From contig NZ_CP013118.1 of NCBI RefSeq assembly GCF_001443605.1, positions 1,685,501 through 1,749,500 on the forward strand: 64,000 nucleotides of DNA, read 5' to 3'. The notes beneath the pieces are model-generated. The model did not search any database. It saw only the letters and a program-made list of their open reading frames with translations, and was not told the origin of the DNA. This DNA is from Salinivirga cyanobacteriivorans. GTDB lineage: Bacteria > Bacteroidota > Bacteroidia > Bacteroidales > Salinivirgaceae. Below are positions 1 to 9,217 of this stretch, in pieces. The translations under genes and the position numbers were made by a program. The stretch's first letter is position 1, and the number at the start of each line of letters is the position of its first letter.

Positions 1-794
1 ATGAGGAATTTACAATTAACTTAATTATAGTGTGTTATGTGTTTTGCTTTAAGACAAAAAGAAAGTTAATTAGATGAACCTCGACATATAAATTTTGATA
101 AGCTAAGATATAAAATAGATCGACCATAGATAGACCATGTTATTAAAAGACTAGCATAAAGTTTGTTACTATAGCTAAATATTTTAAAGAGCAAGCAAAT
201 TAAGATAGAAAGAGAAATAACTTAGATGCAACATGGCCAACAACTTCAAAACCAACAATAAAACCCAAAATCGCTAAAAGGGCGTTTAACCCACATTATT
301 CATGTCATTAGCTTTGTGCATATGCAAGGCATCTAAACCCGCAGATATAGTGATCTATTTCAAGAGTTTAGTAACGAGGCAGATGTGCAAAGATAATGAC
401 AAACAATACCCAAAAATGGGCTATGTTTTTTATTGAGAGACCACGTTACATGTGCCTGATAGCCTAGGTTGTATGATTACTCACCCAAATTTGTGGTGAA
501 TAATGCGGGTTAAATACCCTGATTGGCATCAGTGATGAACTCAAGTTCCTTGTGGTCTTTTTTTTATTTACACTTTAAATTATCTTTGGGCATTGTTAAT
601 CAGCCTTAATAGGAATATACGAAATGGAGGCTTGAAAGTATTTGTCTAAAAGGAATCGAAAAGGGATAATTAGCTATTACCGGACCCGAGCAATGTGAAT
701 ATTGCTTAAAAGCTTTTGAATTTTTGTCTCTTTCAAAAAATAATTCCCTCTAATCGAACAATTGTAACAGCTGCCTTGCATTTGTGGCTAAAAA
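1..794. other. Non-coding stretch with nested inverted-repeat element
   Basis: No convincing protein-coding gene is visible. The first 277 bases are AT-rich with stops in all frames. The middle carries the nested inverted-repeat element listed separately. The rest, up to the terminator of the alpha-2-macroglobulin gene, shows nothing recognisable. A 72-codon open frame beginning at 716 runs antisense into the neighbouring gene and is treated as chance. Confidence 0.6.
278..521. repeat. Nested inverted-repeat (MITE-like) element
   Basis: Two 25-nt arms at 278-302 and 497-521 are inverted copies, matching at 21 of 25 positions. The core TTTAACCC..CATTATTCA is shared. Directly inside, 303-325 and 379-401 form a second inverted pair (19 of 23), and complementarity continues weakly towards the centre. 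The layout is that of a small non-autonomous transposable element or a multi-branched structured RNA. No coding capacity is visible. I could not identify a clear target-site duplication, so the exact ends are uncertain. No second copy was noticed in the window. Confidence 0.5.
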
Positions 795-823
795 AAGCCC
801 GCCACACAAGGTGCAGCGGGCTT
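795..823 (-). terminator. Intrinsic terminator of the alpha-2-macroglobulin gene
   Basis: AAGCCCGC and GCGGGCTT form an eight-base-pair stem, extended inward by CAC/GTG after a two-base bulge. On the minus strand it is followed by a run of six T. It lies 18 bases after the stop of the minus-strand gene. Confidence 0.8.
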
Positions 824-840
824 AATCTTTCCCTAAAACA

Positions 841-3800
841 TTATTCTTTCCGTTTGACTTCGACAAATTTAGAATCGGTACGTGCATTGATGGTATGGTC
901 GTACATGGCCTCTACCGAAACCGGCGCTAAATAAAACCGACCAGGATAGCTGGCATTTAACTTAATATAAAATACTTTTTCCTGACTCTTAGCCAAATCA
1001 AAATAGGTCATCACCCTGGTGTCGCGAAAATCGCGGTAAGTGTAATTGCTCTTGTTAATTTCGCCGTCGAAATCGGTAAACCGTGTATTAATAATTTCCC
1101 AACCTCCGGGTGCAGTAAATGTAAGTGCTAAATCTTTATAAGCTCTTCTTACACCGGGATGCCTCACCTTAATTTGTGCGATAAAATCTGTGGTTTGGTC
1201 GATTTGGGAAACCGACACCGGATTTTGGTTGAAATCAAGGTATTGCACATCAATACTCAAATTAGAGGCACCACCAGCCATTTCTTTAGGTAACGGTTTA
1301 CCCTGACTGATCATCTGAAGAAATATTTCACCACCCGACTGGTTAGTAAACCTGATATTCTGCGACAATGAAAATTCTAATGGGAAATCGACACTGGCCA
1401 CATGCTTGCTACTTTGCACAGTATTTTTCTTACCATTATTTACGGCATAAGTGAGATCAATTTTACGTGCCACATCACGTTTGCGGTAAAAATCGGCGAT
1501 GGCGTACATAACCCATGCACGGGTTTGCGTACTGTACCAGCGGTCTTCAATCATAGCATCCGACATTTCAGCGATCAGATTAAAAGCTTCGGTCTCTTTA
1601 CCCAAATAATCGAGTGTTTGTAGCACCATAGCCTGCTCGCGCAACGAAGATCCGTAGGTATACCTGATCGTTTCAATGGGTTCTGCTACTGACAAACTTG
1701 TTATAAGTTTTTCAGCTGCCCGTTCTCGCCCTGCTACAGCATAAGCAGCAGCCAATCGCCACTGAACCGCAGGATGTAAATCTTCAATACTTCTCAAACG
1801 ATTCATTGGACCACGTGCAGGCTTATCGGCCAATGCAAGGGTATAAAGTCGGTAGGCTTGATTGTATCGCGAAGTCGGGCCATTATCGACCCAATTGCGG
1901 GCCATCGTTTTCTGGTAGCGTATCCATTTATTCAACAATCCACGGTCGACCTGGTAACCTGCCTCCCGGGCAACAAGCATAAAATGTCCGGCATAGTTGG
2001 TGCTCCATTCATTTACATTGCGTGAACCAGGCCAGTATGCCAATCCCCCACTGTTCGTCTGAAACTTACGAAGCTTTTGAAGTGCAGCGGCAATTTTATC
2101 TTTCATTCGTTGGGCACTTTTATCTGTCAACTGTATTATTTTCGGCGCATACACAAGTCCGAAAACACCCGAAACAGTCTGCTCAATGCAGCCATGCGGA
2201 TAATTTAAGAGATAATGAAAATGCTTTTGAATATTGAATGGTGGCATTGTGGCAATTTCAGCTGTAAAATCATTCGTGCCTGGTGCTCCGATCGGATCGA
2301 TGGCCACAGTACGGCTCTCATTATCGTCGAGGCGTACATAATTCACATTATAAATGACAGGTGTAGGATTATAAATTTCCACAAAAAGCGGTTCCATGGC
2401 CGTATAACTTCCATCCATCGCATGAATACTGAATTTTGTACTTCCGGGTGACTTACCAGCCACACAATCAAAATAAATCATTTTTTCCTGCTGCCCGCTT
2501 TCAAAAGAGATTCTTCTTTTGGGATTGTCGACACTAATATTATTGTCGTGTTTTACCTCTAAGGTTACACTGCCACCTGATGCCTGATCGCGAAAAACAT
2601 TCACAGGCAAAACAAACTGATCTTTCATGACCAATTTTCGCGGTGCAGTAGCCATCACCATCAAAGGTGATTTAACTTTTGTAGAACGCTCCGCCTTACC
2701 AAAAGCCTGCTTGCTGCGCGCCACAACCATTGTTCGTACCTCTCCGATGTAGGGTGGCAATTTCATTTTATGGGTATATGATTTTCCGCTTTCAAGATTA
2801 AATGGTCCCTCTACAATTACAACCGGTTTAAATCGCTGGTCGGCAACCTGTGAAGGATCTTTATCGCCCATGGCACCACCACCGATACCAATTACACGTT
2901 CAATTGTGGAACTGAACGCACCAATTACCCAGTCAAAAATATCGTAGGTCATTACGCCCAGGGCCTCGTGGCTAAAGAAATGGGCGTATGGATCCGGTGT
3001 GGTAAAATTGGTCAACGCCAGCAGCCCTTCGTCAACTATGGCAATGCTATAGTTCATGGCCTTACCGTATTGCTCTGAAATGGTAATCTCAAACTCCTCG
3101 CCGGATTCTATGGTTCCATCCATTTCAATTACCGGATATATTTTCTTTTCGGGATCAGTCACTTTAATTCCGGCCACACCATAAAGCCTTAACGGCAAAT
3201 CGTTTGCTGTTTGGCTGTAAGATTGCAGGTAATGAATATTGATGTAACAGTTCGGACTCATTTGGGGTGTTGCTTTAAATGAGAATGACGTTTCCCCATC
3301 CTGGGTATCGACCCAATAATCTTCAATTACCTTTACACCATTTTCAATACTCACAAGTGCCTTACCTCCTGCTTCGGTTGGAAAGCTCAGGCTCACTTTT
3401 TCGCCGGTTTCGTATTGCTCCTTATCGGTGGCAAAACGAAGCATATTTTGCGATACACCGTCAGGCCGGTTCGAACGCCCTGCAATAGATGGCCAGTCAA
3501 AATAAATAAATTTGGAGGCCACCTGCTGATTGCGCATGTTGGTTACTTCAATTAAATAGCGTCCCCATTCATTACGATCCATCGAAAGATTGTACGTTGC
3601 TCTTCCATTTTTTATATTAACGTAATCGGTCTTTTTCAGCTTTTTATATCGGCGATAGCGATATCCGAAATCACTGGCAGACTCCCACCACCAACTCCAG
3701 GCAACTTTATAAACCTTCACTTTAGCCCTAACTGTTGAACTCATTTTTTCGCCTTTTACATTAGTTGCGGCCAAATCTACGGCAATTTCCTTGTCGGTTT

Positions 3801-6348
3801 GGTACATGTTGTAACGGCCAGTAGGCTCGGGCAATCTTATACCCACATAGGAGGTGTAAGGAAAATATTGCTGCCTTGCTGATGCTATGCTGAAGTTTCC
3901 ATTGGGCTCAAAAACCTTAAAAAAGTACGAAAGCGCAACTTTAGCCGGTAGCTCCTGCGATTTCGGAATATAAGGCGAAATTTTAGCATCTCCGTTGGCA
4001 TCAAGTTTTCCTTCAAAATACATTTGAGGAGGCGTACTCAGTTGCTGCTCCTGATGATTGAACTCATACCCCGGCCAATCATCAAACCGGAGTCTTGATT
4101 TTGTAGCAGCACCTTCTACTGTAACCTTTAAATTACTTACCGGTGCACCGTGCAGCCATTCTACATGTAGCCCAATATCCTGTTTTTCATCAGCCAGTAG
4201 TTTTTCCGGGGTATCAATATCCAGTTTAAGCCTGTTAGGTTTTACTGTTTCCACAGCTATTGATTTCGTAAATGTACGGCTACCCACCAGTACCTTTATG
4301 CGCCAGGTACCGGTTTCATCATCAGATGAAGAGGGAAAATGCACCAAATAATGATCCGCTGCATTACGCGAAAGCACCTTTTTACCGGCCAGTTGCGAAC
4401 GCGCATTATACAATTCAATGGTAACGGGAATATTGCCAGGCAAATTACCTGTTAAGTCATGCAACATAAAACCGGCATAAATCGTATCGCCGGGTCTGTA
4501 AACACCACGTTCATTGTACAAAAAACCTTTCATTCCCTCGCGCACAACTACACCATCTGTCGGAAAATGGCTGTATGAAAGCGCTTCAGAACTACTCATG
4601 CTTAGATATGTGGCATGATTTCCATCTGTAACTTTTACAAAATAGGGATCTTCAGATCCAACAAATTCAATTTTCCCATTGGCATCGGTCTTTCCATCTT
4701 TGAGAACTTGTTGTTGATAATTCAATACCTCAACTGTGGCGCCCGATAGCACCTCTGTAGTTGACAAACGTGTTGCAAATACTGTTAGATGCTCACCTTC
4801 TCCTGCTTTAGCAATAACGCCAATATCGCTGATCATAAAATTATGTTTCATGGCGCGTCTGAAACCATAATAGTATTCATGGCAGGGATCATCGCGGTGA
4901 CGCCAGCTATAACTATTGCCATATGAATAACTTGAAAAGTTTTTCCAGAAACGCTCAGATGCAATTTGTGCCTTTTTATCAGCAGCAAGCTCATCGCATT
5001 GTGTGATGGCATTTTCTTTCCGGAAACCAATCTGCACATGGTACAGAGCACCGGGGGCCTGTTCTACTATTTTATTCAGATCAATATAATAAGTATTCCA
5101 CTGGCCCAGATCAGTATTGGCAAATTGCTCCAGCATTACTGTTTGTTCAAAAACAGGCATTCCGACACGATTCAATTGGCGGTTGTCGTCGAGACTATTT
5201 ACCTGCAAAAACTGAATGATATTATTTTCATACACACGGTACACACGAACATCAACAGCCTTTAAATTCACAGCCTCGAAAGCAAAAAGCGCACCCTGCT
5301 CTCCTGGTGGCAATATCACATCATCTGATTTGGCCCGCACAGCCGGTTTTAATTCTTCAAAAAGGATATTAAAAACTGTATCGGTGCTCAATGTCTTCCC
5401 ATTCGTACTCTCTATGCCTCGCCGAATGGTCAATTGATCCTGAATCTTCTGTCGTTTTACGGGCTGTATAATCAGCCGGTTCCCGGCCACATCCACCTGG
5501 TAATCGTCGACTTCCCCAAACCCAACGAGGCCGGATAATTCCTGGTACCGCTTAATGGGATCAGAAAAGTACAGTACAACCTGCTGATCGGGATGTTGCT
5601 GTACTTTAAAACCTGTAATGATGAATTCATTTTTTGAAGGAATTTTATAGGTAGTAGTTCCTTTATTACTTATGTTCAGCGGCTCCCCGGTATATTGAAT
5701 GGTTAAAACTTTTGATGCTTCGGTTCGGGCAATGCTATCGATTGTAAATTGGAAAAAACGACCACTTTTATCTGCTTCCCACTTCACCTTGTAACTTTTA
5801 TCACCAACAGTTGCCTGTAACATTTTACCGACAACATCGGCCTCAGCCTTATCTGCAAGTTTAAGGCTTCCATATACTTTCAGCATATCTGCTTTCTGAA
5901 TATCAACCGGTGCAAGCCCTTCAATTTCTATATTAAAGTTTTGTTCAATCACGTTGAAATCAAATTCATAGGCATCTACCTTAAGTGAATCGACCATTTC
6001 TGACAAATCGACTTCAACATGATACTGAGTACCGTTTTTAAAAGGCTCAGCCGGTGTATACTCCAGCACATTAGGCTGCACCCAAATGGCCTGACCTTTA
6101 GTTTTGGGCGATATTTCAAACGCACCATCAGAGAGCGCAATGCCTGTTTGATCTACCGAAACGATATTTTGAGTAAAATAAACTTTTACGGCACTATGAG
6201 CAGATACCGTCCCACTGGTATGTGCTGAAATCCAACGGGCATATGTTTGTCTGTTTTGCTCACCTGACGAAGCAAAAACAATAAAATATAATGCGATTGC
6301 CACAGCCAGCAATGCGCCAATGGTAATAAATAGTGTTTTTCGATTCAT
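841..6348 (-). CDS. Bacterial alpha-2-macroglobulin (MG2/A2M family, thioester type)
   Basis: A 1835-residue envelope protein of the bacterial alpha-2-macroglobulin family, thought to trap foreign proteases in the periplasm by covalent capture. The thioester motif GCIEQ is intact, with its Cys at about residue 1387 (codon 2188-2190), inside the usual PHGCIEQ context. Upstream are the macroglobulin-like beta domains and the bait/ANA region; the C-terminal part resembles a thioester-domain alpha/alpha toroid. I chose the ATG at 6348: the protein then begins MNRKTLF followed by one hydrophobic anchor. The longer frame adds 51 unlikely residues. There is no lipobox cysteine, so it is probably a signal-anchored protein, unlike the E. 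coli lipoprotein. The usual penicillin-binding partner PbpC is not next door. It diverges from purD across 204 bp. Confidence 0.93.
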   Translation of the reverse strand: MNRKTLFITIGALLAVAIALYFIVFASSGEQNRQTYARWISAHTSGTVSAHSAVKVYFTQNIVSVDQTGIALSDGAFEISPKTKGQAIWVQPNVLEYTPAEPFKNGTQYHVEVDLSEMVDSLKVDAYEFDFNVIEQNFNIEIEGLAPVDIQKADMLKVYGSLKLADKAEADVVGKMLQATVGDKSYKVKWEADKSGRFFQFTIDSIARTEASKVLTIQYTGEPLNISNKGTTTYKIPSKNEFIITGFKVQQHPDQQVVLYFSDPIKRYQELSGLVGFGEVDDYQVDVAGNRLIIQPVKRQKIQDQLTIRRGIESTNGKTLSTDTVFNILFEELKPAVRAKSDDVILPPGEQGALFAFEAVNLKAVDVRVYRVYENNIIQFLQVNSLDDNRQLNRVGMPVFEQTVMLEQFANTDLGQWNTYYIDLNKIVEQAPGALYHVQIGFRKENAITQCDELAADKKAQIASERFWKNFSSYSYGNSYSWRHRDDPCHEYYYGFRRAMKHNFMISDIGVIAKAGEGEHLTVFATRLSTTEVLSGATVEVLNYQQQVLKDGKTDANGKIEFVGSEDPYFVKVTDGNHATYLSMSSSEALSYSHFPTDGVVVREGMKGFLYNERGVYRPGDTIYAGFMLHDLTGNLPGNIPVTIELYNARSQLAGKKVLSRNAADHYLVHFPSSSDDETGTWRIKVLVGSRTFTKSIAVETVKPNRLKLDIDTPEKLLADEKQDIGLHVEWLHGAPVSNLKVTVEGAATKSRLRFDDWPGYEFNHQEQQLSTPPQMYFEGKLDANGDAKISPYIPKSQELPAKVALSYFFKVFEPNGNFSIASARQQYFPYTSYVGIRLPEPTGRYNMYQTDKEIAVDLAATNVKGEKMSSTVRAKVKVYKVAWSWWWESASDFGYRYRRYKKLKKTDYVNIKNGRATYNLSMDRNEWGRYLIEVTNMRNQQVASKFIYFDWPSIAGRSNRPDGVSQNMLRFATDKEQYETGEKVSLSFPTEAGGKALVSIENGVKVIEDYWVDTQDGETSFSFKATPQMSPNCYINIHYLQSYSQTANDLPLRLYGVAGIKVTDPEKKIYPVIEMDGTIESGEEFEITISEQYGKAMNYSIAIVDEGLLALTNFTTPDPYAHFFSHEALGVMTYDIFDWVIGAFSSTIERVIGIGGGAMGDKDPSQVADQRFKPVVIVEGPFNLESGKSYTHKMKLPPYIGEVRTMVVARSKQAFGKAERSTKVKSPLMVMATAPRKLVMKDQFVLPVNVFRDQASGGSVTLEVKHDNNISVDNPKRRISFESGQQEKMIYFDCVAGKSPGSTKFSIHAMDGSYTAMEPLFVEIYNPTPVIYNVNYVRLDDNESRTVAIDPIGAPGTNDFTAEIATMPPFNIQKHFHYLLNYPHGCIEQTVSGVFGLVYAPKIIQLTDKSAQRMKDKIAAALQKLRKFQTNSGGLAYWPGSRNVNEWSTNYAGHFMLVAREAGYQVDRGLLNKWIRYQKTMARNWVDNGPTSRYNQAYRLYTLALADKPARGPMNRLRSIEDLHPAVQWRLAAAYAVAGRERAAEKLITSLSVAEPIETIRYTYGSSLREQAMVLQTLDYLGKETEAFNLIAEMSDAMIEDRWYSTQTRAWVMYAIADFYRKRDVARKIDLTYAVNNGKKNTVQSSKHVASVDFPLEFSLSQNIRFTNQSGGEIFLQMISQGKPLPKEMAGGASNLSIDVQYLDFNQNPVSVSQIDQTTDFIAQIKVRHPGVRRAYKDLALTFTAPGGWEIINTRFTDFDGEINKSNYTYRDFRDTRVMTYFDLAKSQEKVFYIKLNASYPGRFYLAPVSVEAMYDHTINARTDSKFVEVKRKE

Positions 6349-6552
6349 GGCAGACAAATTTTTTTGTTTAAAGTTAAAAAAAATGGGGTTGTAATGGTAA
6401 TTATTAAGGTGGCATTTCCATAGGTTTGTGATAAAAGGGAAGCTAAAAGTATCTATCGAACATTTAACCATTTGCCCGTATCGATATAAAAATATCTTCA
6501 TTTCCCTGCCGGAAAATATTATCTTCGTGAAGATTTAAAATTTTAATGCATT

Positions 6553-7824
6553 ATGAACGTATTGATACTTGGCTCCGGTGGCAGAGAACATGCACTGGCG
6601 TGGAAACTCAGCCAAAGTAAAAAAATCGATCAATTATATATTGCTCCTGGCAATGGTGGCACGCAACATTGCGGAACCAATATCGATATAGCTCCTGATG
6701 ATTTTGAAGCAATTAAAAACATTACACTGAAGCAACAGATCGGGCTTGTCATTGTAGGGCCTGAAGCGCCACTTGTAAAAGGATTAACCGATTTTTTCAC
6801 TTCAGATGAAGAATTAAAACCAATACCAGTTGTGGGTCCTACAAAGGCTGGAGCAGAACTGGAAGGCAGTAAAGATTTTGCTAAAGCATTTATGCAGGAA
6901 TTCAAAATCCCAACTGCTCAATATCAGTCATTCACAAAAGATACCCTAAACGAGGGGAAAAAATTCCTTGAAACCCTAAAGGCGCCCTGGGTACTGAAAG
7001 CAGACGGGCTGGCAGCAGGCAAGGGGGTGTTGATTCTCGAGGATATTGATGAAGCAAAAATAGAGCTGGAAAATATGCTTGGTGGCAAATTTGGAGAGGC
7101 CAGCTCAACAGTAGTCATTGAAGAATTCCTGAAGGGCATTGAGGTTTCCTGTTTTTGCTACACCAATGGCAAAGATTACGTGATGCTGCCTGAAGCCAAA
7201 GACTACAAGCGTATTGGAGAAGGCGATACCGGTTTAAATACCGGAGGAATGGGCAGTATTTCACCTGTGCCATTTGCTGACGATAAGTTTTTGGGAAAGG
7301 TGCAAAAACAAATTGTAGAACCGACAATCGAAGGTTTGCAAACCCGCGGCATCACGTACCATGGTTTCATCTTTTTTGGATTAATGAACGTCGATGGTAA
7401 TCCCTATGTGATTGAATACAATGTACGGTTGGGAGATCCTGAAACAGAATCTATTTTACCCCGAATAAAAACCGACCTGATGAATATGTTTGAAGCGGGT
7501 ATCAATGACCAATTGAGTGATTTCGAGTTGGAATTCGACGCAAGACATGCTGCTGCTGTAATGCTTGTCTCAGGTGGCTACCCTGAAGCCTACGAAAAAG
7601 GAAAAACAATTACAGGTCTTAATGCTGTAAAAGACAGTATTGTTTTACATGCAGGCACAAAAATCAACAACAACGAAACGGTCACCAGTGGAGGCCGGGT
7701 AATGGCTATTACAAGCCTTGACCAAACAATGGAAGCAGCACTGAGCACTTCAATGGATAATGCAGAAAAAATTAAATTTGATAAAAAATATTACCGGAAA
7801 GACCTGGGATTTGACTTAAAATAG
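6553..7824 (+). CDS. purD: Phosphoribosylamine-glycine ligase (GAR synthetase)
   Basis: Second enzyme of de novo purine synthesis, joining glycine to 5-phosphoribosylamine with ATP in the cytoplasm. At 423 residues the length is normal. The N-terminal MNVLILGSGGREHALAWKL motif, the ATP-grasp core with KADGLAAGKGV near residue 148 and the VRLGDPE motif near residue 290 are diagnostic. The ATG at 6553 gives the canonical N-terminus. The DUF6427 membrane gene follows after 7 bp, an arrangement I recall from other Bacteroidetes, so the two are probably co-transcribed. Nothing looks abnormal. Confidence 0.97.
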   Translation: MNVLILGSGGREHALAWKLSQSKKIDQLYIAPGNGGTQHCGTNIDIAPDDFEAIKNITLKQQIGLVIVGPEAPLVKGLTDFFTSDEELKPIPVVGPTKAGAELEGSKDFAKAFMQEFKIPTAQYQSFTKDTLNEGKKFLETLKAPWVLKADGLAAGKGVLILEDIDEAKIELENMLGGKFGEASSTVVIEEFLKGIEVSCFCYTNGKDYVMLPEAKDYKRIGEGDTGLNTGGMGSISPVPFADDKFLGKVQKQIVEPTIEGLQTRGITYHGFIFFGLMNVDGNPYVIEYNVRLGDPETESILPRIKTDLMNMFEAGINDQLSDFELEFDARHAAAVMLVSGGYPEAYEKGKTITGLNAVKDSIVLHAGTKINNNETVTSGGRVMAITSLDQTMEAALSTSMDNAEKIKFDKKYYRKDLGFDLK

Positions 7825-7831
7825 ATAGCGT

Positions 7832-8803
7832 ATGTTTGTTAGATTACTTAAAGGACCACAACCAGCCAATATATTGCTAATAGTGCTTTTCAGTATTTTA
7901 TTATGGCTGAAACTGTTCTGGACCCACGATTTCACATCACAAGCATTCTTTGCATCTTTCCTAAAACCTGACTATCTGCATATCGGGAACCAGCAATTTC
8001 TTAACACAATATTGCTTTTTTCAATCATTGTGTTTGAAGCATTCTATATGGTCAGGCTTAACTTTAAATATATATTTATCGATCGGCGCACATATTTTCC
8101 GGCATTTGTATACATTTTATGGATGACCTTAATGACCGGGACCAACCATTTTAATGCAACTGTTATTGCAAATCTTTTCATCCTTATTGCATTTGAGGAT
8201 ATGCTCAAAACACAGATAAGTCGTTTAAACATCAGAATAATATACAGGACAGGGCTGTTGATCGGTATTGCGGCCATGTTTTATTGGCCGGTAATACTAA
8301 TGTTAGTACCTTTTTGGTTTTTTACACTCATTTTACATGGTCTTAACTGGCGAGGTCTGATCGCACAAATTCTGGGTGCTTTAACGCCCTGGGTATTTAT
8401 AGCTTTTTACTATTTCATGACCGATCAGATTGGAGTATATCAGGATATCACAAACAGTTTAACGATGCAGCGCAACTTCCCGCTGAGTGACGATATTAGG
8501 TCAATTAAAATATATGTTCTGATCTTTTTACTTTTAAGCGCCATGTGGTATCATTTTACACATGTAATTGATAAAAAGATCATCATTAGAAAATATTACA
8601 CTGGTTTGTTTTGGTTTTTATTAACCATCACTGCAAGTATGTTATTGATACCCTCTGCCGGCCAGGCAGGTATAGCATTGGCAGGAATCCCGGCAACTAT
8701 ATTTTTATCCAATCAATACCTCATCACTCGCAGCAGAATTTTTCCCGAAATTAATTTCAGCATTTTAGTCGCTGCGGCAGTAGCATGGGTTGTAATGGCC
8801 TAA
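7832..8803 (+). CDS. DUF6427-like polytopic membrane protein
   Basis: A 323-residue, very hydrophobic inner-membrane protein with roughly eight to nine predicted transmembrane segments, beginning LLIVLFSILLWLKLFW and ending with a helix at the C-terminus. Length and spacing fit the Bacteroidetes family DUF6427, which I recall as often found near purine or pyrimidine genes. Its biochemical role is unknown. The gene starts 7 bp after purD, so the ATG at 7832 is well placed and joint transcription is likely. The family call rests on pattern and context rather than a catalytic motif, and a general permease-like function cannot be excluded. Confidence 0.75.
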   Translation: MFVRLLKGPQPANILLIVLFSILLWLKLFWTHDFTSQAFFASFLKPDYLHIGNQQFLNTILLFSIIVFEAFYMVRLNFKYIFIDRRTYFPAFVYILWMTLMTGTNHFNATVIANLFILIAFEDMLKTQISRLNIRIIYRTGLLIGIAAMFYWPVILMLVPFWFFTLILHGLNWRGLIAQILGALTPWVFIAFYYFMTDQIGVYQDITNSLTMQRNFPLSDDIRSIKIYVLIFLLLSAMWYHFTHVIDKKIIIRKYYTGLFWFLLTITASMLLIPSAGQAGIALAGIPATIFLSNQYLITRSRIFPEINFSILVAAAVAWVVMA

Positions 8804-8829
8804 TCGACAGAACTCCGAACATGGAAATG

Positions 8830-9087
8830 TTAATCGTCCATTGATTTGGTCTCAATCCTTTTTCCGCCGGCAGGATCCTCAGGCGGGTTTTCCTGCAAGT
8901 GATTCAGGTCGACTACAAATTTTTCAATAGTATCATCATCAAAGCCTTTTTCTTTAGCGGCTTCTTCAAGGGTTCCCCAAATAGGCTCGCCACAAGCAAT
9001 ACACTTAATTCCCTGCTCCATCATGTATCTTACTGCTCCGGGTACATCATCTACAAGATCTTCAATTGTAATATCTTTTGTAATCAT
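8830..9087 (-). CDS. DUF1858 domain protein
   Basis: A small acidic cytoplasmic protein of 85 residues made of one DUF1858 domain. It opens with MITKDITIEDLVDDVPGAV and contains CIACGEPIWGTLEEAA, the CxxCG motif and following Leu-Glu-Glu pattern typical of the family. DUF1858 also forms the N-terminus of ScdA/RIC iron-sulfur repair proteins, so a redox or metal-related role is possible but unproven. It is convergent with the DUF6427 gene (26 bp apart) and lies downstream of the TPR gene on the same strand, 130 bp away, so it may have its own promoter. Confidence 0.88.
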   Translation of the reverse strand: MITKDITIEDLVDDVPGAVRYMMEQGIKCIACGEPIWGTLEEAAKEKGFDDDTIEKFVVDLNHLQENPPEDPAGGKRIETKSMDD

Positions 9088-9217
9088 AGTATCTATATAT
9101 TTTGATATATAAAGTTACAAGAAATATTCCAAAATCAAAAACTTCTAAAAGCTCTAAAAATCAATATATTTAGACCTGAAATTATGACAACTAATAATTT
9201 TGAAGAAACAATAAAAG

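Noticed and set aside
716..934. Open frame of 72 codons on the plus strand
   Set aside because: It overlaps the terminator and 3' end of the alpha-2-macroglobulin gene in antisense, has no recognisable motif and no start signals.
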